Origin: Nitrososphaerota archaeon
Lineage (GTDB): Archaea; Thermoproteota; Bathyarchaeia; Bathyarchaeales; Bathycorpusculaceae
Assembly (NCBI GenBank): GCA_031256395.1
Contig: JAIRQQ010000070.1
Coordinates: 1-60,444, forward strand
DNA: 60,444 nt
Reading direction: 5' to 3'
Part shown: positions 29,044 to 38,488 of the stretch, piece after piece
How positions within the stretch are numbered: position 1 is the first letter of the stretch
How the letters are laid out: each line of letters starts with the position of its first letter
Program-made: the position numbers and the translations under genes
Notes under the pieces: generated by a model
Database searches by the model: none
Seen by the model: only the letters and a program-made list of their open reading frames with translations
Told to the model about the DNA's origin: nothing

Positions 29044-30087
29044 TTAGAAGTATTTGGTGGCTTTCTGTAGGGCTGCGGCGGCGAGTTTAGCAGAGAGATC
29101 GAGATCTTTGAGGCTCATTATACCAGTTGGGCTGTGGATGTAGCGTGTGGGAATTGAAATAGTTCCGCTTGGGATGCCTTGGCGTGTGATGGATATGCGT
29201 GCAGCATCGGTGCTACCAAGCAGGCCTGATTCGAGTTGGATAGCGATTTGTTCTTCCTGTGCTGTTTCACGAAGCCAGCGAAGAATCTTGGGGTGGGTGA
29301 TTAATCCAGAATCACTGATGGTTAATGCGGGTCCTTTGCCCATTTTTACGCTGGTATCGAATTCGCGTACGCCAGGAACATCGCCTGCGATGGTTACATC
29401 TAGTGCCAGTGCAAGGTCGGGGTCTACACCAAAAGCAGCAGTTGCCGCACCTCGCAGGCCCACCTCTTCTTGCACAGTACCCACCGCACAGACGGTGCAG
29501 TCTACTTCTTTTAGTAGCCGCATGGTTTCAACCATGACTGCGCATCCAGCACGGTTGTCAAAGGCTTTACCCATGACTGTGTCTTTGCCCAATGAGGCAT
29601 ATTTTACATCAAAAGCAACCGGATCACCAATTGCAACACCCATTCCAATAGCATCATCTCTGCTTTCAGCGCCTATGTCAATGAAGAGATCATCATAGCT
29701 GATGATTTTTTTACGTTCATCTTCTTTTTGAATATGGGGCGGCTTTGAGCCAATAACGCCGGGGTAGGTAACAGATTTGGTGTGAACAACAACTTTTTGC
29801 GCGGGAAGAATACGGTCGTCAATTCCACCCATTTTGCTAAACTGTATAAAACCGTCTTTGGTTATGGTTTTTACCATCAACCCGACTTCATCCATGTGTG
29901 CGGCAAGCATGATTTTGGGTGCGTTGGGTTTACCGTTTTTGATAGCTATGACGTTTTCCATTCGGTCAACTTGGATCTTATCTGAATAGGGTTTTAGCAT
30001 CTCTACCATAAGGTCCCGGACAGGGGTTTCTCTGCCGGTGACACCGCAAGCATTAGAGAGCTTTTCTAGATTCTGATTTAGTGACAA
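29044..30087 (-). CDS. M42-family aminopeptidase
   Basis: AAHMDEVGLMV, AFDNRAGC, GTVQEEVGLRGA; TTG start at 30087 preceded by GAGGT; tracked ORF to 30147. Confidence 0.9.
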   Translation of the reverse strand: MSLNQNLEKLSNACGVTGRETPVRDLMVEMLKPYSDKIQVDRMENVIAIKNGKPNAPKIMLAAHMDEVGLMVKTITKDGFIQFSKMGGIDDRILPAQKVVVHTKSVTYPGVIGSKPPHIQKEDERKKIISYDDLFIDIGAESRDDAIGMGVAIGDPVAFDVKYASLGKDTVMGKAFDNRAGCAVMVETMRLLKEVDCTVCAVGTVQEEVGLRGAATAAFGVDPDLALALDVTIAGDVPGVREFDTSVKMGKGPALTISDSGLITHPKILRWLRETAQEEQIAIQLESGLLGSTDAARISITRQGIPSGTISIPTRYIHSPTGIMSLKDLDLSAKLAAAALQKATKYF

Positions 30088-30259
30088 GATTGAGTACCTC
30101 AGTGTATAGCTAAAGTTTGAAGGCCTAATTATTAAATTGTTTTGCATAAATCAAGCATTAAAAACCCAGAACCAGCCTACAGCACATTGCGCATACATAC
30201 AAAATAACTAGCAGGTTAGACAGGATTAGAGGTAATATCAGGGGATGTTGTTTTGGTGT

Positions 30260-30838
30260 TTATAATTTTTTTGCGTCTCGATAGTTACGAACAAGTTGTA
30301 TAACCGCCATACCCATTGGCATAGCCACCACTAACCAAGTTGGGGTGTAGTATTGAGAGGGGATGAGCCAATCTATGAGTAACCACAAAAAACAGCCTAA
30401 TGTGACAATAAGAAGTATAGAGGAGCTGAGATATATTGCCAGAGCTTTATGTTGGCCATACTTTTGTTCAAGTTTTATGATTAGGCTGTTTGAGAAGAGG
30501 TCTTTGGCTTGTATGGGTTCAGAGGGATTAAGAGTTTGCATTGTTTCAGCTTCTTCTGCTCTAACACTCGCAGGTACATCACGAAGAAAAATACAACCAA
30601 GAATTGTTGTAATGCACATAGTCAAAATGCTCCAGAGGGGTTGACCCAAGATACCTATGCAACTGCCCAAAATATAGAAGCACAAAATGGGAACAACCCT
30701 GTAGCGCAGTTTGTTTGGTTTTTGTCTTGCTACATATATGTTGAAGGATACAAGAACAAGCAAAGATGCGAATAAGATAAGCAAAAGGGTAAATGATGAC
30801 GTAATGGTGTCCAATATTGTGCCTTCTTTAATTCTCAA
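30260..30838 (-). CDS. Membrane protein of unknown function
   Basis: Several hydrophobic helices, no recognisable family. Confidence 0.5.
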   Translation of the reverse strand: MRIKEGTILDTITSSFTLLLILFASLLVLVSFNIYVARQKPNKLRYRVVPILCFYILGSCIGILGQPLWSILTMCITTILGCIFLRDVPASVRAEEAETMQTLNPSEPIQAKDLFSNSLIIKLEQKYGQHKALAIYLSSSILLIVTLGCFLWLLIDWLIPSQYYTPTWLVVAMPMGMAVIQLVRNYRDAKKL

Positions 30839-30979
30839 AGTATGTAGATTTGTGAATTAATTAACGTTTAGAATTGTGTGTTTTAATTATGAAAAGTTGG
30901 CAGAGGTTAGGAGTTCTTGGCGGAGAGGTCAAATATTAAATAGCTGTTTTAGTTAGTAGGAATCATCTAGTGACCCTCA

Positions 30980-32269
30980 ATGTTAGACATCAAACTTATC
31001 CGCGAAAACCCTGATTATATCAAAGCTAATTTGGCTAAACGTAACAGTCCTGAATGTCTTCAGATGCTCCAAGATCTTATCAGCCTTGACAAAGAATGGC
31101 GGCAGAACAGCACCAAACTAAATGATCTTCGGCATGATCGAAAACAAGTTACAGTAGAGATTGCAAAACTCAAAAAAGCCGGCAAAGAAGCTACGGATGA
31201 GTTTAGAAGGGCCCAAGATATCGATCAAAAGATCAAGCTAGTTGAGACAGAGGTTTGTGAGCAGGAAATCAAAATCCGCACGTTCCTTCTTAACCTGCCA
31301 AATCTGCTCGACGAGTCGGTTCCAGTTGGTAATGATTCAAACGATAATCTCACCATTAAAAAATGGGGTACTGTTCCGCAGTTTAGTTTTCCAGTTAAAA
31401 ATCACATTGATCTTGCTTTGGCACTGGATCAGGTTGATATGGAGCGGGCAGGTAAAGTGGCGGGGGCGCGGTTCTTCTATCTCAAAGGCGATATAGCCCG
31501 CCTTGATATGGCGTTGATGAGTTTTGCCATAGATGAGCTGTCCAAGAGCGGCTATATTCCAATCGTTCCACCCTATCTTATGAACCGGGAAGCCTATGAA
31601 GGCGTGACCTCATTGGCAGACTTTGCAGATGTACTCTACAAAGTGGAGGGCGAAGACAGCTACTTAATCGCTACCTCTGAGCATCCCATGGCAGCTATGT
31701 ACATGAATGAAACCCTAAAGCAAGATGATCTGCCCATCAAGCTAGCAGGGATTAGTACTTGTTTTCGTAAAGAAGCCGGTGCGCATGGTAAAGACACCCG
31801 CGGCATTTTCCGGACACATCAATTTAACAAAATAGAGCAGTTTATCTTTTGTAATCCCGAAGACAGCCCCAAACTTCAAGAAGAACTCCTCGCAAACTCG
31901 GAGAATATTCTCCAAAAGTTAGAGCTGGCTTATCGTGTTGTTAATGTCTGTACTGGTGATATTGGTACTGTTGCAGCCAAAAAATATGATATTGAAGCGT
32001 GGATGCCCGCGCCGGGTGATTATCGTGAAGTGGTATCGTGTAGTAACTGTACTGATTATCAGGCCCGTCGTTTAGGAATTAAATACCGTCTCAAAGAGGG
32101 CGCGCCGCCGCTTGGACCTGTTCATACGCTTAATGCTACTGCTATTGCCACTGGGAGAACCATTGTTGCTTTGTTAGAGAACAATCAAAACGCGGATGGA
32201 ACGATAAATATACCGAAAGTGTTAAGGAAATATATGGGTGATAGAGAAAAAATAGGCTGTCAACGCTAA
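30980..32269 (+). CDS. serS: Seryl-tRNA synthetase
   Basis: MLDIKLIRENPDYIKANLAKR; FRKEAGAHGKDTRGIFRTHQFNKIEQF. Confidence 0.96.
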   Translation: MLDIKLIRENPDYIKANLAKRNSPECLQMLQDLISLDKEWRQNSTKLNDLRHDRKQVTVEIAKLKKAGKEATDEFRRAQDIDQKIKLVETEVCEQEIKIRTFLLNLPNLLDESVPVGNDSNDNLTIKKWGTVPQFSFPVKNHIDLALALDQVDMERAGKVAGARFFYLKGDIARLDMALMSFAIDELSKSGYIPIVPPYLMNREAYEGVTSLADFADVLYKVEGEDSYLIATSEHPMAAMYMNETLKQDDLPIKLAGISTCFRKEAGAHGKDTRGIFRTHQFNKIEQFIFCNPEDSPKLQEELLANSENILQKLELAYRVVNVCTGDIGTVAAKKYDIEAWMPAPGDYREVVSCSNCTDYQARRLGIKYRLKEGAPPLGPVHTLNATAIATGRTIVALLENNQNADGTINIPKVLRKYMGDREKIGCQR

Positions 32270-32296
32270 AAGTTTTAATACCGCCTTGAGAATCTT

Positions 32297-33064
32297 GTGG
32301 AACGACTTGGAGAAATTAGCTTGTCAACAAAATCGGCAAAGCATATCCGCGATAAGTGGCGCGGAAAGACATGGTACATGGTCATTGCACCACCGTTCTT
32401 CGGCAACATCGAGTTAGGCAGTATTCCGGCCCAAGAGGAAAAAATGTTACTGGGCAGAGTTGTAGAGGCAACTCTCTATGACATAACAGGTGACTTTTCC
32501 CATCATTACCTGAAAATGGCATTCCAAATTAACCAAATCGAGGGAAAAACTGCCCGAACTCTCTTCAAAGGTCATGAATATTCACGCGACTATCTCAGAA
32601 GCTTGGTTCGCAGAAGAACAACCAAAGTTGATGGATTGTTCAATCTCGTTACCAAAGACGGCTTCAAACTTCGTATATCCGTCTCTGCGCTGACTCTCTC
32701 GCGCATAAAGACTTCACAAGAAAAGATTATCCGCGACATGATGGAAAAGATCATCCGTGAGAAAGCTGCTACTCTTACCCTTGACCAATTTGTGCAAGAG
32801 ATGGTACTTGGCAAAATCGCCTCAGACATCTACAATCAAGCAAAACTTGTTGCACCCCTACGTCATGTTGGTATACGCAAATCCAAACTCGTCGCCGCCC
32901 CAGCAAAACTACCTAAATTCGCTGTAGCACCAATTGTTGAAGCAGAAGCCCCAGAAGACGAGGAACTAACAGAAGAAGACGACGAAGCCCTTGATGAAGA
33001 AGAGGGCGCAGAAGAAGACAACAACGACGATACAGAAGAAATAGAAGAAGCAACTCAGGCATAA
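32297..33064 (+). CDS. rps3ae: 30S ribosomal protein eS1 (S3Ae)
   Basis: DKWRGKTWYMVIAPPFFGNIELGSIPA; acidic tail. Confidence 0.92.
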   Translation: MERLGEISLSTKSAKHIRDKWRGKTWYMVIAPPFFGNIELGSIPAQEEKMLLGRVVEATLYDITGDFSHHYLKMAFQINQIEGKTARTLFKGHEYSRDYLRSLVRRRTTKVDGLFNLVTKDGFKLRISVSALTLSRIKTSQEKIIRDMMEKIIREKAATLTLDQFVQEMVLGKIASDIYNQAKLVAPLRHVGIRKSKLVAAPAKLPKFAVAPIVEAEAPEDEELTEEDDEALDEEEGAEEDNNDDTEEIEEATQA

Positions 33065-33162
33065 TCCTTTCTTCTTTCTTTATTTCTTTCCTTTTTAATC
33101 TAAACAGTTTTTAACTTTATTTGAGATAGGTTAGCTGTGCTTCAACAAGGAGATCGTAGATT

Positions 33163-34086
33163 TTGAGAGTTACCGCGTTAGCTGGGGGAGTAGGTGCGGC
33201 TCGGTTTTTGACAGGGTTAGTGCAGCTTATCAGAGAAGAAGACCTCTCAGTGATTGTCAACACAGGTGATGATATCGAGCTTTTTGGGTTACATATCTCC
33301 CCTGATGTGGACATAGTTACCTATACGTTGGCAGGTGTTGTAGATGGAGAAAAGGGCTGGGGGATCAGAGGTGATAGTTTCTGTTGTTTGGATAGGCTCA
33401 AAAGATACCAGGTCTCGGGCACATGGTTTAACGTCGGTGATCAAGATTTAGCTACGCATCTCTACAGAACCCAGCGTTTGGCGCAAGGGGCATCACTTGC
33501 AGACATTGCGGAGGAAGTTAGTCATAGTTTAGGACTTAAGACCAAGATTTTGCCTATGAGCAATGAACGCTTTGAAACGCGCATAACCACGCCTATGGGT
33601 AATATGCATTTTGAAGAGTATTTTGTTAGAGACCAATGCAGAGACGAAATTTTGGGCATCCAATTTGATGGCGTCGAATCCGCAAAACCGGCACCACAAG
33701 TGGTAGATGCGCTCCTAGACGCAGATCGGGTGATTGTCTGTCCAAGTAACCCTTTTGTGAGCATTGGCACGATTCTCTCAGTTAGAGGTATCAGAGAGGC
33801 ACTGCAACAAACAAAAGCGCGGGTGACTGCGATAAGTCCGATTGTTGCGGGGATGGCGCTTAAGGGTCCAGCTGATAAGATGCTACAAAGGGCAGGTTTA
33901 GAGGTTTCTGCATATAGTGTTGCTAAACTCTATGCTGATTTTTTGGATGCATTTGTGATCGATGAGAGAGATGTAGCAGAGAAAATGCGGATTGAAAAAT
34001 TGGGCGTGGACGTTTCAGTGACCAACACGATAATGAAATCGTTGGAAGATAAAATTTCACTGGCTAAAGCAACGCTATCGAGCTAA
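33163..34086 (+). CDS. cofD: 2-phospho-L-lactate transferase (F420 biosynthesis)
   Basis: TALAGGVGAARFLTGL...NTGDDIELFGLHISPDVD; TTG start with AAGGAG upstream. Confidence 0.92.
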   Translation: MRVTALAGGVGAARFLTGLVQLIREEDLSVIVNTGDDIELFGLHISPDVDIVTYTLAGVVDGEKGWGIRGDSFCCLDRLKRYQVSGTWFNVGDQDLATHLYRTQRLAQGASLADIAEEVSHSLGLKTKILPMSNERFETRITTPMGNMHFEEYFVRDQCRDEILGIQFDGVESAKPAPQVVDALLDADRVIVCPSNPFVSIGTILSVRGIREALQQTKARVTAISPIVAGMALKGPADKMLQRAGLEVSAYSVAKLYADFLDAFVIDERDVAEKMRIEKLGVDVSVTNTIMKSLEDKISLAKATLSS

Positions 34087-34247
34087 TTTTCAGCACACTA
34101 ACAACTACTTATGCAGAATCAAAACCAAAAAAACACAAATAAAAAACAAGTATAAACAAAGCATTTAAGTCATACATAAGCATAAAACGAAAGAAATATT
34201 TTAAAAAACGGAAATAAAATAGAATCTCGAGCGCAAACCGGCCGCGT

Positions 34248-34257
34248 TTTATATAAG
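34248..34257 (+). promoter_or_regulatory. Candidate TATA box upstream of DUF47 gene
   Basis: tttatataag about 50 nt upstream of the ORF start. Confidence 0.4.
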
Positions 34258-34304
34258 AAAACAATAGGTTATATTAAGCACAATAAATACTAATCAACCA
34301 AGAG

Positions 34305-34985
34305 ATGGACGGTATGGCTGAAAAGAAAAGTTACGATTGGTTTGAAAAACGCCGTAAAACAATAGGCTTAGAATTAGCCCATGAACAGATAACTAAAGCG
34401 TTTGATACGGTAACTTTGTTACATAAAGCAACCAAATGCTTCTCGGAGAAAAATTTCCTAGAATCCAAAAGATACATCGAGAACCTCTATAAAGCCGAAG
34501 AAGAAGTGGACAAACTTCGCAGTGACACTTTTATGGAACTCTCCAAAGGTGCCGCACTAATCTCAGATTACCGCGAAGACCTGCTACACCTTGTCAAGCG
34601 CCTAGATACCCTAGCCGATCATACCAAAGATGCCGCCCGATGTCTTGAAATGCTAGCTGAAGCCGAAATTCCTCAAGAGCTCTCAGAAAAAATCGTCTTT
34701 ATGACGTCCAAACTTGTTGAAACCGCTCAAACTCTACGGAGCAGTATCGAAAAAATTTCCGCTGCCCCAAATGAGGCCATAAAAGAAGCCCAACAAGTCG
34801 GAAAAATTGAACAGGCCATAGATAACGAATACCTTAAAACAAAAAACCTCTTCATCAAGTATGGAGCAAACATGAATTGTGGTGCCATGGTCATATTTGA
34901 TGACTTAATCGAATTCATAGAACAGGCCGCAGATATGTGCGCTGACACAGCCGACTATATACAGATACTCTCAAGCAGAGATTAA
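34305..34985 (+). CDS. DUF47 (PhoU-like) family protein
   Basis: DWFEKRRKTIGLELAHEQITKAFDTVTLL...DTAKDAARCLEM-like helical repeats. Confidence 0.8.
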   Translation: MDGMAEKKSYDWFEKRRKTIGLELAHEQITKAFDTVTLLHKATKCFSEKNFLESKRYIENLYKAEEEVDKLRSDTFMELSKGAALISDYREDLLHLVKRLDTLADHTKDAARCLEMLAEAEIPQELSEKIVFMTSKLVETAQTLRSSIEKISAAPNEAIKEAQQVGKIEQAIDNEYLKTKNLFIKYGANMNCGAMVIFDDLIEFIEQAADMCADTADYIQILSSRD

Positions 34986-35052
34986 CCTCTGCATTTATTT
35001 TTGTAACTATTAAGCTCATTTTTAAGATCAGGTAAACAGAAATAGAGAAGAG

Positions 35053-35076
35053 ATCTGTCACACTGACAGATTTTTC
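35053..35076. terminator. Perfect 8-bp hairpin followed by T-rich run between convergent genes
   Basis: ATCTGTCA CAC TGACAGAT tttttctt. Confidence 0.55.
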
Positions 35077-35091
35077 TTGATGTAGAAGGGG

Positions 35092-35523
35092 TTAGCGGCT
35101 GTAGTCTCTGCCGTCGGGTTTGGTGTTTGTTGGTTTTGCTCCAGCTTCGGGGATTTGGGGTAGCGGAATTGGAGGGGGAATATTTAGTGAGCGCGAAATT
35201 AGTACTGATTCGATGAAAACTACATTGGATATGGATTGGATGATTACCTGTGCTGGAGGTTTTTTCTGTTCATAATCTTTGAGGACTTTGTCGACTTCTT
35301 CTTTGTCACCTGTAACGTAGGCAGTACCTTTGAGATTCATTTGTGCAATGGAGGGGTTGTAGACGATTGATAAGACAAAGGGCACATCAAGAGAGTTATC
35401 TTGCTTTTTTTCCATGCCCACCACATTGATGTTTGTGTTTATCTGGATGGGTGGAATCGGTTTACGGATATCCCAGAATCTTTCTGCTGATATGCTTGTA
35501 ACAGTAACGTTAACTCGAAGCAT
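35092..35523 (-). CDS. Conserved hypothetical protein
   Basis: 143-aa beta-rich-looking ORF directly upstream of the convergent hairpin; no family recognised. Confidence 0.6.
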   Translation of the reverse strand: MLRVNVTVTSISAERFWDIRKPIPPIQINTNINVVGMEKKQDNSLDVPFVLSIVYNPSIAQMNLKGTAYVTGDKEEVDKVLKDYEQKKPPAQVIIQSISNVVFIESVLISRSLNIPPPIPLPQIPEAGAKPTNTKPDGRDYSR

Positions 35524-35566
35524 GGTAGGTCAAAAATAATAGTGTTGTGGGAGGATTTAAAACTGC

Positions 35567-35809
35567 TTATTTTTGCTTATAGCGCGTAAATCCGCAGTGA
35601 CCGCAAGTGAAGCGATTGTGGTGGTCGGCCATAAAGTATCCGGTGCCGCACCGTTCGCAGGCAGGGCGTACGCGAGAAACTTTATCATTTTCAACCTTGT
35701 AGAGGTCTTTGGCGCCTTTCTCGGTTTTACGTTTCTTATCAGTTTTTGCTTTATCGTCTTTCTTTGCACCGGCCGCTCCTTTTGCCGCTGGGTCATTCTT
35801 TGGTGCCAT
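35567..35809 (-). CDS. rps27ae: 30S ribosomal protein eS31 (S27ae)
   Basis: CERCGTGYFMADHHNRFTCGHCGFTRYK. Confidence 0.93.
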   Translation of the reverse strand: MAPKNDPAAKGAAGAKKDDKAKTDKKRKTEKGAKDLYKVENDKVSRVRPACERCGTGYFMADHHNRFTCGHCGFTRYKQK

Positions 35810-36120
35810 TATGCATTCGCCTCTTCAGCAGATTTCTCGTTTGGATTATTCCGTTTTTGGATGTACTCTGGCTCCACTAGTTTAGCTTGAGCAACAGATT
35901 GATAAACATTTGCAACTCCTTGGGTGATGCTTGTACCGGTTTTGGTACGCATACGTTTAACGTAAACGACTTCTGCACCGATTTTTAATTCACCTGCAAC
36001 GGCTTTTTTGACTTCTAGTCGCTGCGGAGTTTTCTCTTTTGGACCAGAAACGATGGTGAAACCTACCTCTGTCCGTTTCAGAAGTTGGTTCTCCTTGGTT
36101 GAATCTATTTTGATTTGCAT
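35809..36120 (-). CDS. rps24e: 30S ribosomal protein eS24
   Basis: MQIKIDSTKENQLLKRTEVGFTI...TPQRLEVKKAVA. Confidence 0.92.
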   Translation of the reverse strand: MQIKIDSTKENQLLKRTEVGFTIVSGPKEKTPQRLEVKKAVAGELKIGAEVVYVKRMRTKTGTSITQGVANVYQSVAQAKLVEPEYIQKRNNPNEKSAEEANA

Positions 36121-36163
36121 TAGTGTTCACTTAAGGCGTAAATTCAAACAGTATTCTTCTTAT

Positions 36164-36691
36164 TTAGCTTTTCGAAGTTTTCATCTCATTTAATAACCCT
36201 TTTACCTGTGCTTTTTTCTCAGAGGAGGCTTTAACGACCACAATACCGCAGTAAGGCTGACCATAAACGACAAACGCATCCTGAGCAGCATACAACACAG
36301 CTATTAGCACCAATAAATCCTCCTCCCCCTCAACAATTATGTGCGTATGCACCCCCGACTCCAAGGCCGTCTTAACTGCCAACACCGCCTGCTCAGTTAT
36401 GGTCCCCTGAGGATTTTGCACATACACCGTTTTTTCCACCGCCTCTTGGTGAGGCATAGCTATATCGCGCAAAGAAACATGGTCGATAATTGTGAGCGTG
36501 GGGTTGACACCATATTCATGGAGGTTTTGGGAAACCACATCACCCACTGAAATCAACTCCGACGGCTGCTCAGACAGGAGCAGAGCTTTGAGTTTAGTCA
36601 TGGTCTCTTGGGGCGTACCCTCAATTAGGGTACCGAAGGGTTCTTTGAGAAAAATACGCAACCGCGACGTTAGAGTGTACGCGGCCGTCAT
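36164..36691 (-). CDS. DUF359 protein (GTP-dependent dephospho-CoA kinase family)
   Basis: PFGTLIEG, ISVGDVVSQNL, VEGEEDLLVLIAVLYA, YGQPYCGIVVV. Confidence 0.88.
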   Translation of the reverse strand: MTAAYTLTSRLRIFLKEPFGTLIEGTPQETMTKLKALLLSEQPSELISVGDVVSQNLHEYGVNPTLTIIDHVSLRDIAMPHQEAVEKTVYVQNPQGTITEQAVLAVKTALESGVHTHIIVEGEEDLLVLIAVLYAAQDAFVVYGQPYCGIVVVKASSEKKAQVKGLLNEMKTSKS

Positions 36692-36724
36692 GGTTTAAAC
36701 CAACAACAAAAGAAACAGAAGGTG

Positions 36725-36910
36725 TTAACGCACTTTTAGGGCGTATCGGCCTTTTTCTTTGATATTCATGGCCTTAGCAATGGCACTATGGCCGGGGTCA
36801 AACATTACCACCAATCCGCTATAGTCTTCGCTAAAACTGGTGGATCTACATTTTGGGCAGACGTTATCTTTGGTTATGAAGTGGCAGTTGGTGCAGGCTT
36901 TTTCACTCAT
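36725..36910 (-). CDS. rpoE2: RNA polymerase subunit E'' (Spt4)
   Basis: MSEKACTNCHFITKDNVCPKCRSTSFSEDYSGLVVMFDPGHSAIA. Confidence 0.92.
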   Translation of the reverse strand: MSEKACTNCHFITKDNVCPKCRSTSFSEDYSGLVVMFDPGHSAIAKAMNIKEKGRYALKVR

Positions 36911-36922
36911 CTAATCAGGTCC

Positions 36923-37507
36923 TTATGCTGGTTCCTTTGTTGGCGCATCGGGTTTTTTCTCGACTCTGTTTTGATCCATATCGAGCCATTCTAGTTTGCC
37001 CAAAAATGGCTGACGTGCAGTTATGCCGATTTTGCCACTGCTACCAGCACGACCCAGTGAGACGGCGGTAATTCTTGCGCGGACTTGGTCGCCTGAGCAG
37101 AGTTTACGTTTGGATTCTTTACCTAAGAGGACACCTTGTTTCTCATCATAGCTGATGTAGTCATCCATGAGCTGAGATACGTGAAGTAATGCATCCACCG
37201 GTCCGATGCGGACAAATGCACCAAAATCAGCGATTTCCACCACATCACCTTCCACGATTTCTTGTATGATGGGATAGAAGGTAAGAAGACTAAAGTTTAC
37301 TTTGTGATAAGTTGCACCATCACCGGGAATGATTTTGCCGATTGGACTTACCTCTATACCGGTCACGGCTATAACATAGCCTAATTCCTCATCCACAATA
37401 CCCTCATACTTTTGTTTCACTTGGTCTCTACCCACTTTTTCTAAGGGGTTACCAAATGTTTCGGGCGGGATACGGATAGTATCTTGTAGAGTAATCAGTT
37501 TGAACAT
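36923..37507 (-). CDS. rpoE1: RNA polymerase subunit E' (Rpo7)
   Basis: DTIRIPPETFGNPLE...YEGIVDEELGYVIAV; S1 domain. Confidence 0.93.
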   Translation of the reverse strand: MFKLITLQDTIRIPPETFGNPLEKVGRDQVKQKYEGIVDEELGYVIAVTGIEVSPIGKIIPGDGATYHKVNFSLLTFYPIIQEIVEGDVVEIADFGAFVRIGPVDALLHVSQLMDDYISYDEKQGVLLGKESKRKLCSGDQVRARITAVSLGRAGSSGKIGITARQPFLGKLEWLDMDQNRVEKKPDAPTKEPA

Positions 37508-37930
37508 CTATGAAATCAACCCATCAATGTCAAGACGAGATTTTTGTCTCAGATAAATCACTGGCACACTTATATCTCTTAGCCTCCGCCGCAACACTCT
37601 ATCATTTGTAAAAACTGGAACCACCCAGCTTTGGGCGATTCTCAGTATAATATCATCAACCACTTCGCGGTTATCCTCAACAATAACTAAACGGCATTTC
37701 TCAGCTAAGCGCAAAGCAAAAGCCGCCTGACGGCGCAACTTGGGCTCACCCTCAGCCACCAGCATCTCCAGCTCATGCTTAACTGGCGAGAGCAATACAA
37801 ACTCGATATTTCTGTTAAGTAACACTCTAAGGGCTTCAAAAATGTCAAGTCTAACCTCAAGGGGCACAAACAATGCATTAGAATCCAAAATAACCTTCAA
37901 TGGTTCAGCTTTTCTATGTAAAACCGCCAC
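37508..37930 (-). CDS. PIN-domain protein (Fcf1/VapC-like)
   Basis: VILDSNALFVPLEVRLDIFEAL...FTNDRVLRRRL. Confidence 0.82.
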   Translation of the reverse strand: MAVLHRKAEPLKVILDSNALFVPLEVRLDIFEALRVLLNRNIEFVLLSPVKHELEMLVAEGEPKLRRQAAFALRLAEKCRLVIVEDNREVVDDIILRIAQSWVVPVFTNDRVLRRRLRDISVPVIYLRQKSRLDIDGLIS

Positions 37931-38019
37931 GTTTCTGGCTCCTATATAGTTAAGGAGATTAGAGGCTTAAACAGTTTGCCATTTATCAGGCACTACATTT
38001 GGTATTATTTAAATATTAA

Positions 38020-38484
38020 GTGTTACTGAAATCTGTTCATCAGGTGAGAAAAGTGCTTCACGAAAAATCTTGCGGCGCAGTTATATACATTAACAATCAA
38101 GACAAAACCCAATATCTACTCCTCAACTACACTGCTGGACACTGGGACTTTGTTAAGGGCAACGTAGAAGACAACGAAACAGAGAAACAAACAGTCACAC
38201 GCGAAATGATGGAAGAAACAGGCATAACAAGCGCAGAGTTCATCGACGGCTTTAGAGAAACCATCAGCTACTTCTACCGCAGACAGGGTCTAACCGTAAA
38301 CAAAGAAGTCATAATCTATCTCATCGAAGCCCAAACCGATGAAATCAAACTCTCCTTTGAGCACATAAACTATCTATGGGCAGACTATCCAACCGCCATT
38401 GAAAAATTGACGTTTAAAAACGCCAAAGAAACATTGGAAAAAGCACACAACTATTTGCAGAAAAAAGGGTTAGTCAAAGACTAA
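38020..38484 (+). CDS. NUDIX hydrolase
   Basis: GNVEDNETEKQTVTREMMEETGI NUDIX box. Confidence 0.9.
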   Translation: MLLKSVHQVRKVLHEKSCGAVIYINNQDKTQYLLLNYTAGHWDFVKGNVEDNETEKQTVTREMMEETGITSAEFIDGFRETISYFYRRQGLTVNKEVIIYLIEAQTDEIKLSFEHINYLWADYPTAIEKLTFKNAKETLEKAHNYLQKKGLVKD

Positions 38485-38488
38485 CTAC

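Noticed and set aside
29147-29698. 183-aa plus-strand ORF
   Set aside because: Antisense to the M42 peptidase.
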